Positions 9,393-18,267 of a stretch of DNA of 64,000 nucleotides are shown piece by piece. The position numbers and the translations under genes were made by a program. Every line of letters starts with the position of its first letter. Within the stretch, counting starts at the first letter, position 1. The stretch comes from Pseudodesulfovibrio senegalensis (lineage in GTDB: Bacteria; Desulfobacterota; Desulfovibrionia; Desulfovibrionales; Desulfovibrionaceae), in the NCBI RefSeq assembly GCF_008830225.1, contig NZ_WAIE01000005.1, positions 124,001 through 188,000 on the forward strand, given 5' to 3'. A model generated the notes under the pieces. That model did no database searches, had not been told where the DNA came from, and saw nothing but the letters and a program-made list of their open reading frames with translations.

Positions 9393-9423
9393 TGCATTCA
9401 CCTCGCGTTGAATTGAGCAAGCG

Positions 9424-9452
9424 GGTTTATGCCTCAAAACAATTCTGGTCAA
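9424..9452 (-). promoter_or_regulatory. Predicted sigma-70 promoter for the UPF0316 gene
   Basis: On the minus strand TTGACC is separated by exactly 17 bases from TAAACC, 31 bases upstream of the chosen ATG. The -35 is good and the -10 is weak. Confidence 0.4.
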
Positions 9453-9588
9453 GCGCTAAAGACACACTTTTCCGAAATTTATTTTTTTATCATCAAAAAT
9501 CAAAATGATGCGATATGATCCCCATACCTTAAAGCACATTTCCCCCCCCCCGGTGAACCCACGGAATATGCATGACCAAACAAAAAAA

Positions 9589-9608
9589 GGCGGCCCCAAA
9601 GGGCCGCC
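9589..9608 (-). terminator. Intrinsic terminator of the ilv operon
   Basis: Stem GGCGGCCC / GGGCCGCC with a short CAAA loop, followed on the minus strand by seven T. It lies 25 bases beyond the ilvC stop codon. Confidence 0.85.
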
Positions 9609-9632
9609 CAATACGATCCAGAATCAAGCGGG

Positions 9633-10643
<1,011 letters not shown>

Positions 10644-10647
10644 TTAT

Positions 10648-10723
10648 CCCGTACTGGTGGTTGCGTACGGGCTGATGAACAGAAAAACGGGGATAGGCTG
10701 CCCTCATATTCCGGCAGCCATCC
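10648..10723 (-). other. Two tandem stem-loops in the ilvN-ilvC gap
   Basis: Within the 125-base intercistronic gap there are two inverted repeats. The first (10691-10723) pairs GGATGGCTGCC with GGCAGCCTATCC, and on the minus strand is followed by CCCCGTTTTTC, so it resembles a leaky terminator. The second (10648-10671) pairs CCCGTAC with GTACGGG around a 10-base loop. They may set ilvC expression relative to ilvBN through partial termination, processing or mRNA protection. That is inference. Confidence 0.45.
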
Positions 10724-10747
10724 CAAACAATGATACTCCGGCAGGCC

Positions 10748-11233
10748 TCAGTCCATCTGCATGGACCGTTTCATGGCCACATTGCCGGTACGGGCAATTT
10801 CCTTGATGCCAAACCGGCCGAGAAGGTTGACGATGGCCTTGATCTTGCCCCGGTCTCCCGTACATTCGACCGTCAGCTCGTCGCAGCTCACGTCCACGAT
10901 TTTGCAACGGAAAATATCGGTCACACGCAGGATTTCGGCCCGCTTGGAATCTTCCGCATTAAGCTTGAGCAACACGGTCTCGCGCTCCACGGACTGAACC
11001 TCGGTCAGGTCCTTGACCGTGATAACGGGAACCAGCTTGCGAAGCTGTTTTACGATCTGTTCGATAATGGCTTCGTCACCCTCGGCGACAATGGTCATGA
11101 GGGAAACACCCTTTTCCAGGGTGGGTGCCACGTTGAGGGACTCGATGTTAAAGCCACGGCCACTGAACAACCCCGCAACCCTGGAAAGGACGCCGGGCTC
11201 GTTCTCAACCATGACGGAAAGCGTATGTCTCAT
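10748..11233 (-). CDS. ilvN: Acetolactate synthase small (regulatory) subunit
   Basis: A 161-residue regulatory subunit with an N-terminal ACT domain opening HTLSVMVENEPGVLSRVAGLFSGRGFNI (3-30). A second ACT-like C-terminal domain follows, with ELTVECTGDRGKIKAIVNLL around 120-140. In the family this subunit confers valine feedback and stimulates the catalytic subunit. Length equals the usual IlvN/IlvH. It lies 13 bases after ilvB and is cotranscribed with it. Confidence 0.95.
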   Translation of the reverse strand: MRHTLSVMVENEPGVLSRVAGLFSGRGFNIESLNVAPTLEKGVSLMTIVAEGDEAIIEQIVKQLRKLVPVITVKDLTEVQSVERETVLLKLNAEDSKRAEILRVTDIFRCKIVDVSCDELTVECTGDRGKIKAIVNLLGRFGIKEIARTGNVAMKRSMQMD

Positions 11234-11246
11234 GGTGATTTTCTCC

Positions 11247-12941
11247 TTATACGAGCAGCATCTCGGTCAGCGAGGCTCCGGCCGGAACCATCGGGTACAC
11301 ATTCTCTTCCTGTTCCACGCGGACATCCACGATAACAGGTTTATCCAGTGCAAACGCCTCTTCGAGCACACTCTGCACGTCCTGTTTGCGGGTAACCCGA
11401 AATCCGGCCGCACCATAGGCCTCGGCCAATTTCACGAAATCGGGTTGCGCATCCATGCAGGTCGCACAATAATTCTTTTCATAAAAAAGTTCCTGCCACT
11501 GACGGACCATGCCCAGATAGCCGTTGTTGAGGATAACGATCTTGACCGGCAGCTTGTTGCAAACGGCGGTCATCATCTCCTGAATATTCATCTGGATGGA
11601 GCCGTCTCCGGCAATATCAATGACCAGCTTATCGGGAAAGGCCCGCTGTGCGCCCAGAGCAGCAGGGAATCCATAGCCCATGGTGCCCAACCCGCCGGAC
11701 GTCAGGAACATGTTCGGTTCCTTGACCGTGCAAAATTGGGCCGCCCACATCTGGTTCTGCCCAACCTCTGTGCAGATGATGGCTTCACCCTTGGTGATTT
11801 CATCTATTTTCTCAACAACATACTGTGGCTTGATTTTTTCTTCGTCGTCCAGGTAGGTCAACGGATGCATGCGCCTCCATTCCTGGATCTGGGCCAACCA
11901 CTGTTCATGTTTGCGTTCCCAATCCATTTCATCACGCAGTGCCTGCATTTCCTTCTGCAATGCGCCAAGCGCCTCCTTGCAGTCCGCCACAAGCGGCACA
12001 TGCACGGAAACATTCTTCTGAATGGATGTGGGATCAACGTCGATGTGAACGATGGTGGCATGGGGCGCGAATTCACTGATCTTGCCAGTGACGCGGTCAT
12101 CAAAACGCGCGCCTGCGGCCAACAGCAAATCGCAATTGTGAATGGCCATGTTTGCACTGTAAGTGCCGTGCATACCCAGCATGCCGAGCCACAATTCCTC
12201 ATCATCGCCCGGATATGCGCCGAGGCCCATGAGCGTGGACGTCACGGGAATACGCAACTCCTGGGCAAGCCAGCGCAATTCTTCATGACTCTTGGACGAG
12301 ACCACCCCGCCGCCGGAATAGATGAGCGGACGTTCGGCCTTGCGGATCAACCCGGCAACCTTGCGCACCTGTCCCACGTGCGGCTTCACGTTGGGATTGT
12401 AGCTGCGCATGCTCACTTTCTCGGGATAGTCGAACCGGCATTTCTGGTTCAGCACGTCCTTGGGCAGGTCGACCAACACCGGGCCGGGCCTGCCCGAACG
12501 TGCTATGTAGAATGCCTGTTTAACAATTCTGGCCAGGTCGCAAACATCCTGAACCAGATAATTATGTTTTGTACAGGGCCGTGTAATTCCGACAATGTCC
12601 ACTTCCTGAAAAGCATCATTGCCAATCAACGGCCGGGGAACCTGCCCCGTGAATATGACCACGGGAATCGAATCGAGATAGGCCGTGGCAATACCTGTTA
12701 CGGTATTGGTGGCACCGGGACCCGAGGTTACGAGACATACTCCGGTATCGCCCGTGGCGCGGGCATAGCCGTCTGCGGCATGAATCGCACCCTGCTCGTG
12801 GCGTACTAGAATATGTTCGACGGAAAAGTTGGGAATCTCATCATAGATGTCAATAACTGCGCCGCCCGGAAATCCGAAAACGACATCGACCCCTTCCTTT
12901 TCCAAACACTTCAACAGAATCTGGGCCCCAGTGAGCTCCAT
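11247..12941 (-). CDS. ilvB: Acetolactate synthase large (catalytic) subunit
   Basis: A 564-residue thiamine-diphosphate enzyme that condenses two pyruvates, or pyruvate plus 2-ketobutyrate. The opening [26 protein letters not shown] is typical. The cofactor-activating Glu lies in [15 protein letters not shown] (about 47-61), and the ThDP/Mg motif [12 protein letters not shown] lies near 440-451 followed by [12 protein letters not shown]. An FAD-fold middle domain is present by length. It is preceded by DUF465 with only three bases between stop and start, so the biosynthetic genes belong to a longer co-directional run. Confidence 0.97.
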   Translation of the reverse strand: MELTGAQILLKCLEKEGVDVVFGFPGGAVIDIYDEIPNFSVEHILVRHEQGAIHAADGYARATGDTGVCLVTSGPGATNTVTGIATAYLDSIPVVIFTGQVPRPLIGNDAFQEVDIVGITRPCTKHNYLVQDVCDLARIVKQAFYIARSGRPGPVLVDLPKDVLNQKCRFDYPEKVSMRSYNPNVKPHVGQVRKVAGLIRKAERPLIYSGGGVVSSKSHEELRWLAQELRIPVTSTLMGLGAYPGDDEELWLGMLGMHGTYSANMAIHNCDLLLAAGARFDDRVTGKISEFAPHATIVHIDVDPTSIQKNVSVHVPLVADCKEALGALQKEMQALRDEMDWERKHEQWLAQIQEWRRMHPLTYLDDEEKIKPQYVVEKIDEITKGEAIICTEVGQNQMWAAQFCTVKEPNMFLTSGGLGTMGYGFPAALGAQRAFPDKLVIDIAGDGSIQMNIQEMMTAVCNKLPVKIVILNNGYLGMVRQWQELFYEKNYCATCMDAQPDFVKLAEAYGAAGFRVTRKQDVQSVLEEAFALDKPVIVDVRVEQEENVYPMVPAGASLTEMLLV

Positions 12942-12944
12942 GGT

Positions 12945-13175
12945 CTACTCCTCTTTTTCTCGATATTTATCCAATATCGTCTGCATTTGGGTCTTGCCAG
13001 CCAACTTTTTCTTCTTGAGTTCCTTGATCTCCTGAGTTTCCGTAGGACTCAGGTACGACTTGGACTCAAGCTTATCCAGCATCTTCTCGTAAATGATATG
13101 CTGGTCCCATAGAGCTTTAAGCTGAGGATCTTCGTTGCCAAACTGTTCAATGATTTCGAGATCTTTCTGTTCCAT
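12945..13175 (-). CDS. DUF465 (YdcH-family) small coiled-coil protein
   Basis: A 76-residue, highly charged helical protein with the DUF465 pattern: DPQLKALWDQHIIYEKMLDKLE followed by a short turn containing LSPTE and a second helix rich in K and E. It forms an antiparallel helical hairpin in related structures. Function unknown. A GGAGCG ribosome site precedes the ATG. It sits between DUF167 and ilvB, three bases before ilvB. Confidence 0.8.
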   Translation of the reverse strand: MEQKDLEIIEQFGNEDPQLKALWDQHIIYEKMLDKLESKSYLSPTETQEIKELKKKKLAGKTQMQTILDKYREKEE

Positions 13176-13209
13176 TGGACGCTCCTTCCGTTAAGCGTTC
13201 ACACGTTAT

Positions 13210-13533
13210 TCACAACCCGGTGGGAACCAATCGCTTCCAGTCGGGTTCAGCGACACTGTCGATGGACAGGACCTTTTTTCTATTGGTCTGTCCAGACGCC
13301 ATCCGTACCTGTTTTTTTCTGAGACCGAGTGTATCGGCGACAAAAGCGACAAGAGCCTTGTTGGCCTTGTTATCAACGGCAGGCGCACTGAGACGGATCT
13401 TGACACAACCTTGATACTCCCCTGCCAAAGAACTCTTTTTGGCTCCGGGCTGTACCCATACGTCAAGCATCCAGCCGCAGCGGCTGCTTTTGCGTGCAAA
13501 TTGATGATTTGGTGTGTGGTTTTCCCGGTTCAT
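13210..13533 (-). CDS. DUF167 / UPF0235 (YggU) family protein
   Basis: A 107-residue alpha-beta protein. Residues 20-60 carry the family core LDVWVQPGAKKS...VKIRLSAPAVDNKANKALV, followed by LGLRKKQVRMASGQTNRKKVL (about 70-90). The function of the family is unknown. Its ATG overlaps the DivIVA stop (ATGA), and yggU often accompanies yggT in other bacteria, as here. The first about 20 residues are an extra, basic leader. Confidence 0.87.
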   Translation of the reverse strand: MNRENHTPNHQFARKSSRCGWMLDVWVQPGAKKSSLAGEYQGCVKIRLSAPAVDNKANKALVAFVADTLGLRKKQVRMASGQTNRKKVLSIDSVAEPDWKRLVPTGL

Positions 13534-14033
13534 TCAGCTTTTTTCAGGTAAGTCAGTTTGGATTCCATCTCTTCAATCTTTTCCATTTCAGGGTCATTGT
13601 AGTCCAACATCTTCAAATGGGAATCCAATAGCGACTTCAGCTGAATTTCGAACTGGGAACGCTGCCGTTTCAGGGCTTCAATTTCTTCGTGAATCTGGGC
13701 CAACCGATGATGGCCTTTCTGAACTGTGGATTCGGCCTTTGAACGGGCCTCATCCATAATAATTTGCGCTTCTCGGGAGGCCTGCACCTTGAGGTCGTCC
13801 ACCATCTTCTGTGTGCTCATGAGCGTATCGCGCAAGGTTTCATCACGCTTGCGGTACTCGGAAACGGCGGATTCAAGACGTTTGACCTTTTTGCGGAGTT
13901 CCTTCTGATTATCGGCCATGGCCCCCATGGCTTCTGCGACCTCAAGAAGGAACTGATCCACTTCAAGCCGGGAATACCCGAACATGCGTTTTGTGAAACG
14001 CTTGTTCAGCAGATCGATTTTTGAGACAGACAT
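13530..14033 (-). CDS. DivIVA domain coiled-coil protein
   Basis: A 167-residue protein. The N-terminal 35 residues match the DivIVA/GpsB membrane-binding module (SKIDLLNKRFTKRMFGYSRLEVDQFL). A long heptad coiled coil follows through about residue 155, rich in K, E and R. Such proteins bind curved membrane at poles or septa. In Desulfobacterota the role is not established. It lies 23 bases downstream of yggT, and the yggT-divIVA-yggU order resembles the division-associated clusters of Gram-positives. Confidence 0.85.
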   Translation of the reverse strand: MSVSKIDLLNKRFTKRMFGYSRLEVDQFLLEVAEAMGAMADNQKELRKKVKRLESAVSEYRKRDETLRDTLMSTQKMVDDLKVQASREAQIIMDEARSKAESTVQKGHHRLAQIHEEIEALKRQRSQFEIQLKSLLDSHLKMLDYNDPEMEKIEEMESKLTYLKKAE

Positions 14034-14056
14034 GATTCTCTCCCTCCATCATCGGT

Positions 14057-14365
14057 TTACAGGACCGACGCACCGCCCATCGAATATGCCAGACGCATAA
14101 GATTTCCCACCACAACGATCTTGAGAACCTGAATGACCAAAATGACCACCAACGGTGACAAATCAATACCGCCGACAAAAACAAAAGGAAGCGTCCTGCG
14201 AATCTTGTAGAAAACCGGCTCTGTGATGCCACGCAGAAAGCGCACAATGGGGTTATACGGATCGGGGTTCACCCATGTGATCAAGGCGGAAATGATCACA
14301 ATCCACATGTAGGCCGTCAGAACGAATCCGAGCACTTGAGCAATGGCCAAAACAACGTAATCCAT
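14057..14365 (-). CDS. YggT family membrane protein
   Basis: A 102-residue membrane protein with two hydrophobic segments (about 8-28 and 70-92). The YggT signature WVNPDPYNPIVRFLRGITEPVFYKIRRTLP lies between them (about 30-59). Related proteins are tied to osmotic stress or cell-division site placement, with no biochemical role settled. An AGGAGG ribosome site precedes the start. It is followed by divIVA and yggU in the same direction. Confidence 0.9.
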   Translation of the reverse strand: MDYVVLAIAQVLGFVLTAYMWIVIISALITWVNPDPYNPIVRFLRGITEPVFYKIRRTLPFVFVGGIDLSPLVVILVIQVLKIVVVGNLMRLAYSMGGASVL

Positions 14366-14443
14366 CTATCCTCCTGTCAAAAGCCGACTATCACCCGAAG
14401 GCATCGGCAGGTACAATCAAGTTGGCACAGCACTTGCCGTAAA

Positions 14444-15118
14444 TCAAGCACTAATACGAGAGTTTGCCCGCTGCATGCAACGGCGCAGGGTCCAGTAGTC
14501 GGTAATATGCAGATTCGCTTCAAGGGACGGGTTGTCATAGGCCCAGAAGCGAACCCCGGCCTCCTGCGCACAATGTTGGTCCACGATGGAATCACCGATG
14601 AAGACGAGCTCTCGCGGATGCACGCCGATCTTGTTCATGATCTGATGCAATCCTTCAGGATGCGGCTTGGGCCGCCTCACCTTGGCCGAAGTAACCACAG
14701 GGAAGAAATACCCCTCCAGGTCCATGGCGCTGAGCACCATATCCATGGAATTGGTGCGGCTAGTGTTTACTGCCAGCAAATGCCCGGTATCCCGCAACCA
14801 CCAGAGAAACTCGACCAGACCGTCCATACGCCGCAAATACGGCAACAAATTCGCGTAATCGAATGAAGCCTGAAACGCGAGCACATCGTCCAGCAGATTT
14901 TCGGGCACGATATGAGCCACGGACTCTGAGCAGGTGTGACAATGACAATAGGCGGCCTGTTGCGGGGTCATGGGAGCGAGGCCCACGTGCTCCAGCAGCA
15001 TGTTATAATAGGTACGGTTAGCCTCTTCGGAATCAATCAGGACGCCGTCGCAATCAAACACGACCGCGGTAATATTCTCAAATGCCCTACCGTTCATAAG
15101 ATCATTGGTAACAAGCAT
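14444..15118 (-). CDS. HAD superfamily hydrolase (phosphatase / beta-phosphoglucomutase-like)
   Basis: A 224-residue HAD subfamily I enzyme. Motif I is FDCDGVLIDSE (21-31), with nucleophile Asp22 and acid/base Asp24. Motif II is AVNTSRTNSMD near 125, the motif III lysine is in SAKVRRPKPHPEGL, and motif IV is VFIGDSIVDQHCAQEAG. The open frame extends to 15334 inside the upstream gene, but the ATG at 15118 follows an AGGGGAG ribosome site. The substrate may be a sugar phosphate or phosphoglycolate and cannot be chosen by eye. It lies 13 bases after the preceding gene. Confidence 0.88.
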   Translation of the reverse strand: MLVTNDLMNGRAFENITAVVFDCDGVLIDSEEANRTYYNMLLEHVGLAPMTPQQAAYCHCHTCSESVAHIVPENLLDDVLAFQASFDYANLLPYLRRMDGLVEFLWWLRDTGHLLAVNTSRTNSMDMVLSAMDLEGYFFPVVTSAKVRRPKPHPEGLHQIMNKIGVHPRELVFIGDSIVDQHCAQEAGVRFWAYDNPSLEANLHITDYWTLRRCMQRANSRISA

Positions 15119-15131
15119 GCAGACTCCCCTA

Positions 15132-15923
15132 TCACGCGGAGGCAGCCACCACGGCCACCACGATTTCACGCTCGGCCCACGGCATGGACTCGGGGCAATG
15201 CTTGCGCCCGGCCAACAGCCATGCTGCCGCCCTGCACACCCGGCTCGCTTCGGGCAAGCCCAAGTCCTTCGGGGCTTCTTCAAAAACAACTCCCACGTCT
15301 TCCCAAAGGCCGACACAGGGCGCGTGTTCTTCAACTACCAGAACGGCGTCCTCCGGCAAAAACGGGGGCATGGACTCCATGACACGCTGCCACGGCAGGG
15401 AAGGCGTTACAGCCGGAGCCGAAGTCTCACCGACAGTACGTCCCAAAACAGCCTCACGCTCGTCCGCGTTCTCCACGCCGAGATTCTGTCCCAGCATGTC
15501 CCACGAATCCCGCACTCCCTGCTCCAATTCGCGCGACTCAACAAGCCCCTTTTCCAGACTCCATGCCAGCATGAGCGTAAACTGGGCGTTGGGCACGTTG
15601 TCGTGCTGCTGCGAAGACTCGACTTCACCGTTCAGACGCGCCCTGAGTTCATTTTTGATAGTCAGCGTGGATTCCTTGAAATATTCCTCTGGAGTTTGAG
15701 CACCGAAAAAAGCCATTTCCGAAGGGTCCTTGAACTGTTCGCCAAAACGAAGACAATCGTTCAAAAGCGCAGCGCCCTGTTTCGGGGAAACCGGCAGGGA
15801 TTCGGGACGATAGTAGGCATCGGAAGGCGATGCATCTTCCAGACCCGGATCAAGAAAAACAACGTGATCCAGCGGTGCGAACGGCAGCAATTCCTCATGC
15901 ATGTATGGAAAATAGATAAGCAT
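15132..15923 (-). CDS. Conserved-looking hypothetical protein, soluble
   Basis: I do not recognise a family. The product is 263 residues, acidic, with no signal peptide or membrane helix. It starts MLIYFPYMHEELLPFAPLD, followed by Asp/Glu-rich stretches, and ends in an Ala/Val-rich tail. The C-terminal part has a regularly hydrophobic LPEDAVLVVEEHAP strand and a Cys-Arg-Ala-Ala-Ala-Trp helix. The frame opens at 15941, but a GGGAG ribosome site selects the ATG at 15923. It sits between a cysteine-rich unknown gene and the HAD phosphatase, probably in one operon. Confidence 0.7.
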   Translation of the reverse strand: MLIYFPYMHEELLPFAPLDHVVFLDPGLEDASPSDAYYRPESLPVSPKQGAALLNDCLRFGEQFKDPSEMAFFGAQTPEEYFKESTLTIKNELRARLNGEVESSQQHDNVPNAQFTLMLAWSLEKGLVESRELEQGVRDSWDMLGQNLGVENADEREAVLGRTVGETSAPAVTPSLPWQRVMESMPPFLPEDAVLVVEEHAPCVGLWEDVGVVFEEAPKDLGLPEASRVCRAAAWLLAGRKHCPESMPWAEREIVVAVVAASA

Positions 15924-15937
15924 CGTTCTTCTCCCAA

Positions 15938-16315
15938 TCATTCAGTGTTTCCGTCCACAGGCTTGTAATGGCGACACCGGCCTTGGCAACGCGGCAATCG
16001 CAACAGACAGAGATTGTCGTATTGATACACGCATCCGGGAAGCTCCACGTCAACAGTGTGTTCATAATGCGTACAGTCAAAACGGTCGCGAACAATACGC
16101 TCGAAACGCCGGGCCCACATTTCGCCTGCGGCCTGCTGGTCCAGGCTGAAGGCCTCGGCCCGGACAAGAAAATCGTCAAACAACCGTTCCCAATCTTCCA
16201 GAACAACGCAACGCCAGGACTGACGGTATCCGGGGTTGAGCCTCTCTTCATACAGGCAGCGTCCACAACGGTGGTACCAGCAATTCCCGGCTGGCAATCG
16301 GCGAACATCACTCAT
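15938..16315 (-). CDS. Small cysteine-rich hypothetical protein
   Basis: A 125-residue protein with nine cysteines. One cluster is C12, C17, C20 and C36 (CWYHRCGRC then WRC). The other is C95, C103, C110 and C114 near the C-terminus, with C81 between. Paired four-cysteine clusters of this kind suggest zinc or iron-sulfur binding, like the YkgJ/Fe-S zinc-ribbon-type oxidoreductase proteins, but spacing alone does not prove this. It is the first gene of the long minus-strand run and lies 14 bases before the next gene. No signal peptide. Confidence 0.7.
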   Translation of the reverse strand: MSDVRRLPAGNCWYHRCGRCLYEERLNPGYRQSWRCVVLEDWERLFDDFLVRAEAFSLDQQAAGEMWARRFERIVRDRFDCTHYEHTVDVELPGCVYQYDNLCLLRLPRCQGRCRHYKPVDGNTE

Positions 16316-16371
16316 TCAGCATCCAGGCTCCGGCCGTGGCGGCCTCTGTCTTTTCACAATCTTTCGAGCCA

Positions 16372-16400
16372 TGTGTAAGCGCACTGCCTCAGATTGTAAA
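16372..16400 (-). promoter_or_regulatory. Predicted sigma-70 promoter for the 16.3-to-9.6 kb gene run
   Basis: On the minus strand TTTACA and TACACA are separated by 17 bases, about 57 bases before the first start codon. It could drive all or part of the run ending in ilvC. The -10 is weak. Confidence 0.35.
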
Positions 16401-16444
16401 GCGCGTGCAGCCCATTGTTTTTTCCCGCACAACGCCCGTCATTC

Positions 16445-16473
16445 TTGACCTGACCATGTCACGGGTGTATAGC
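16445..16473 (+). promoter_or_regulatory. Predicted sigma-70 promoter for tatA
   Basis: TTGACC, 17-base spacer, TATAGC, located 46 bases upstream of the tatA ATG. It is back to back with the predicted promoter of the minus-strand run. Confidence 0.5.
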
Positions 16474-16518
16474 CACAACAATCTTGATATTCGTATTTCA
16501 ACTTCGGAGGACATATAC

Positions 16519-16701
16519 ATGATTGGCGGATTCGGCGTTTGGGAACTCCTCATCATTCTGCTCATTGTTCTGGTCATCTTTGGCGCCAACAAACTCCCGG
16601 AAATCGGGGGCGGCATCGGCAAGGCTATCCGCAATTTCAAAAAGGCCACCAATGAGCCCGATGAAATTGACGTGACGCCGAAAGACAAAAAAGAAGACTA
16701 A
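16519..16701 (+). CDS. tatA: TatA/TatE twin-arginine translocase subunit
   Basis: A 60-residue Tat pore-forming subunit. It has a short N-terminal membrane helix (about 7-20), the hinge [23 protein letters not shown] (21-43) and a charged tail. Length is short but normal for TatA/TatE. A CGGAGG ribosome site precedes the ATG at 16519; the open frame upstream of it has no support. It stands alone between a predicted promoter and terminator, with no tatB or tatC in the window. It would export folded, often cofactor-containing periplasmic enzymes. Confidence 0.93.
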   Translation: MIGGFGVWELLIILLIVLVIFGANKLPEIGGGIGKAIRNFKKATNEPDEIDVTPKDKKED

Positions 16702-16716
16702 TATCCTGCAAAACAA

Positions 16717-16746
16717 AATGCCCGGCAGAAATATCTGTCGGGCATT
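16717..16746. terminator. Bidirectional intrinsic terminator between tatA and the phosphatidyltransferase
   Basis: A 13-bp stem AATGCCCGGCAGA / TCTGTCGGGCATT with one G-T wobble and a 4-base loop. T-rich sequence follows on both strands. The flanking genes converge. Confidence 0.85.
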
Positions 16747-16766
16747 CTTTCTCTCTTTAAACAGAA

Positions 16767-17357
16767 CTAGCGTCTGCCCTTCTCCGCTTCCTCCTCGGCA
16801 AAAAAGCCAAACCCCTTGAGCACATAATGCACCCCTGAAACCACGGTCAATGCGGCTGTGAGTGCGATAAGCCATGACTGGACAGCGGGATACGACAAAT
16901 CAAACGTCTTTTGTATCATGACAAAGAAGACCAAGCCTATCTGGGAGGTGGTGGTAAACTTGCTGCTCCAGATGGGATGAATGCGCGACTTGATGTCCAC
17001 GCCCCAAAAATGCAACAAGGCCAATCCGCCAACGATAATGGCATCCCGGCTGACCACGAGAACCACCAGCCACTTGGGCAACCATCCCTGCACACCGAGG
17101 CAGATGAACGAAGCCACGAGCAGACACTTGTCCGCCAGCGGATCAAGCATGGCCCCAAGCCGCGTTCGTTGCTTCAGCACACGGGCCAAAAAGCCATCCA
17201 ATGCATCGGTCAGCCCGGCCACGGCAAACAAGGCCCAAGCAAGATCAAAACGCTGATTGATATACGCCATGACAAAAACCGGCGTAAGAAGAATCCTGGC
17301 TATTGTCAGCAGATTCGGAATGGTCCAGATGGTATTGCGCGGTATGATCCGGGACAT
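16767..17357 (-). CDS. CDP-alcohol phosphatidyltransferase family membrane enzyme
   Basis: A 196-residue integral membrane protein. It carries the complete CDP-alcohol motif D-x2-D-G-x2-A-R-x8-G-x3-D-x3-D, with Asp51, Asp54, Gly55, Arg59, Gly68, Asp72 and Asp76. About five hydrophobic helices are visible. The frame opens at 17375, but an AGGAG site selects the ATG at 17357. A second, more PgsA-like paralogue lies at 62137-62721, so this one may make a different lipid or be a CLS/PgsA variant. It starts just after the stop of the exported-protein gene upstream. Confidence 0.87.
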   Translation of the reverse strand: MSRIIPRNTIWTIPNLLTIARILLTPVFVMAYINQRFDLAWALFAVAGLTDALDGFLARVLKQRTRLGAMLDPLADKCLLVASFICLGVQGWLPKWLVVLVVSRDAIIVGGLALLHFWGVDIKSRIHPIWSSKFTTTSQIGLVFFVMIQKTFDLSYPAVQSWLIALTAALTVVSGVHYVLKGFGFFAEEEAEKGRR

Positions 17358-17361
17358 TGGC

Positions 17362-18267
17362 CTACTCCTGCACATCGACCCCGTAGTTCAAGCCCCGTTC
17401 CGGCAAGAAAGCATCCAGCCGGGAGCGGAGAAGGGCCAGATTGACAACACGGATGTCCCACACGGCAGAAACCCCGGCAGGCAACATTTCCATTTCAACA
17501 AGCTCGACATCCTGGACAGCCGAGTCCCAGCTCTGCAAAATCTTGTCGAAATCATGAACGCCGTCCGGAGTAAACCAACCGTTGACACGCAAGCGGGTCG
17601 AACCGCTCGAGCTTTCGGCCACGGCGCGTGTCTCGAAATACCGGCCCCACAAATCGAACCAGACTTCGGCAATCTCGTTCTTTACAGCGGTCCAATGATG
17701 TCCCTGTGTCACCAGGACTCCCCGCCACAACTTGTCTCCTTCCCGCTGCAAAGAAAACTCTGGCAAAACATCCAGCCCGCGTTCCACACCGGAAAGCAGC
17801 ATCAGTGATTTGAGTGTGTCAAGGTCCTCCTGGCCCAACTGGTCCTGTGAACGAAATGTCGCAGCAATGGGTTTCAGGGTGGTGAAATACACGCCAAGCC
17901 GTTGCAGGGAAGATCGCAATGCCCGCCTGTTCACGGTCACATCCATGGTCAGGGAAATACCATCCTCCCCTTCCCGGGTGATGTTTTTCGTTCCGATTTT
18001 CCGGTAGCCCTGAACATATTTACCCGCACGCTCAAGATAGTACTCGCCGAGCAATGCACGCCTTTCTTCTCCCAGAGAGCCCGGAAGCATTTTGACGGCC
18101 TCATTTTCAACAGCTTGAGCAAAAGCCAAATCCGTCGCCTTTTGCCGCGCTTCCATAACGGAAACATCTTCTTGCCTGGGCTGGAAAACCGTAACCGTTT
18201 CAGCCCGTGCAATTCCTGCGGCGCACACTATCGTGACCGCCAGAATACAATATATAAATTCCTTCAC
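17362..18267 (-). CDS. Exported hypothetical protein, partner of the adjacent exported protein
   Basis: A 301-residue protein with a clear Sec signal peptide (hydrophobic 4-17, cleavage near ARA-E at 22-23). It then has a regular alpha-beta mature region with A-x3-A-x6-A helices near 40-60. The layout resembles the LPP20/FlgT-N-like periplasmic domains (EARQKATDLAFAQAVE), but this is weak. The start is a GTG: AAGGAG lies eight bases upstream, and the G of the upstream TAG is shared with it. It is cotranscribed with the gene upstream. Function unknown. Confidence 0.75.
   Translation of the reverse strand: MKEFIYCILAVTIVCAAGIARAETVTVFQPRQEDVSVMEARQKATDLAFAQAVENEAVKMLPGSLGEERRALLGEYYLERAGKYVQGYRKIGTKNITREGEDGISLTMDVTVNRRALRSSLQRLGVYFTTLKPIAATFRSQDQLGQEDLDTLKSLMLLSGVERGLDVLPEFSLQREGDKLWRGVLVTQGHHWTAVKNEIAEVWFDLWGRYFETRAVAESSSGSTRLRVNGWFTPDGVHDFDKILQSWDSAVQDVELVEMEMLPAGVSAVWDIRVVNLALLRSRLDAFLPERGLNYGVDVQE

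Noticed and set aside
9542-9551. Run of ten C, possible phase-variable tract
   Set aside because: It lies outside any gene and away from a promoter element, so no effect can be argued.
11013-12809. 598-codon open frame antisense to ilvB
   Set aside because: Composition is typical of a shadow frame, with no domain, and ilvB on the other strand is certain.
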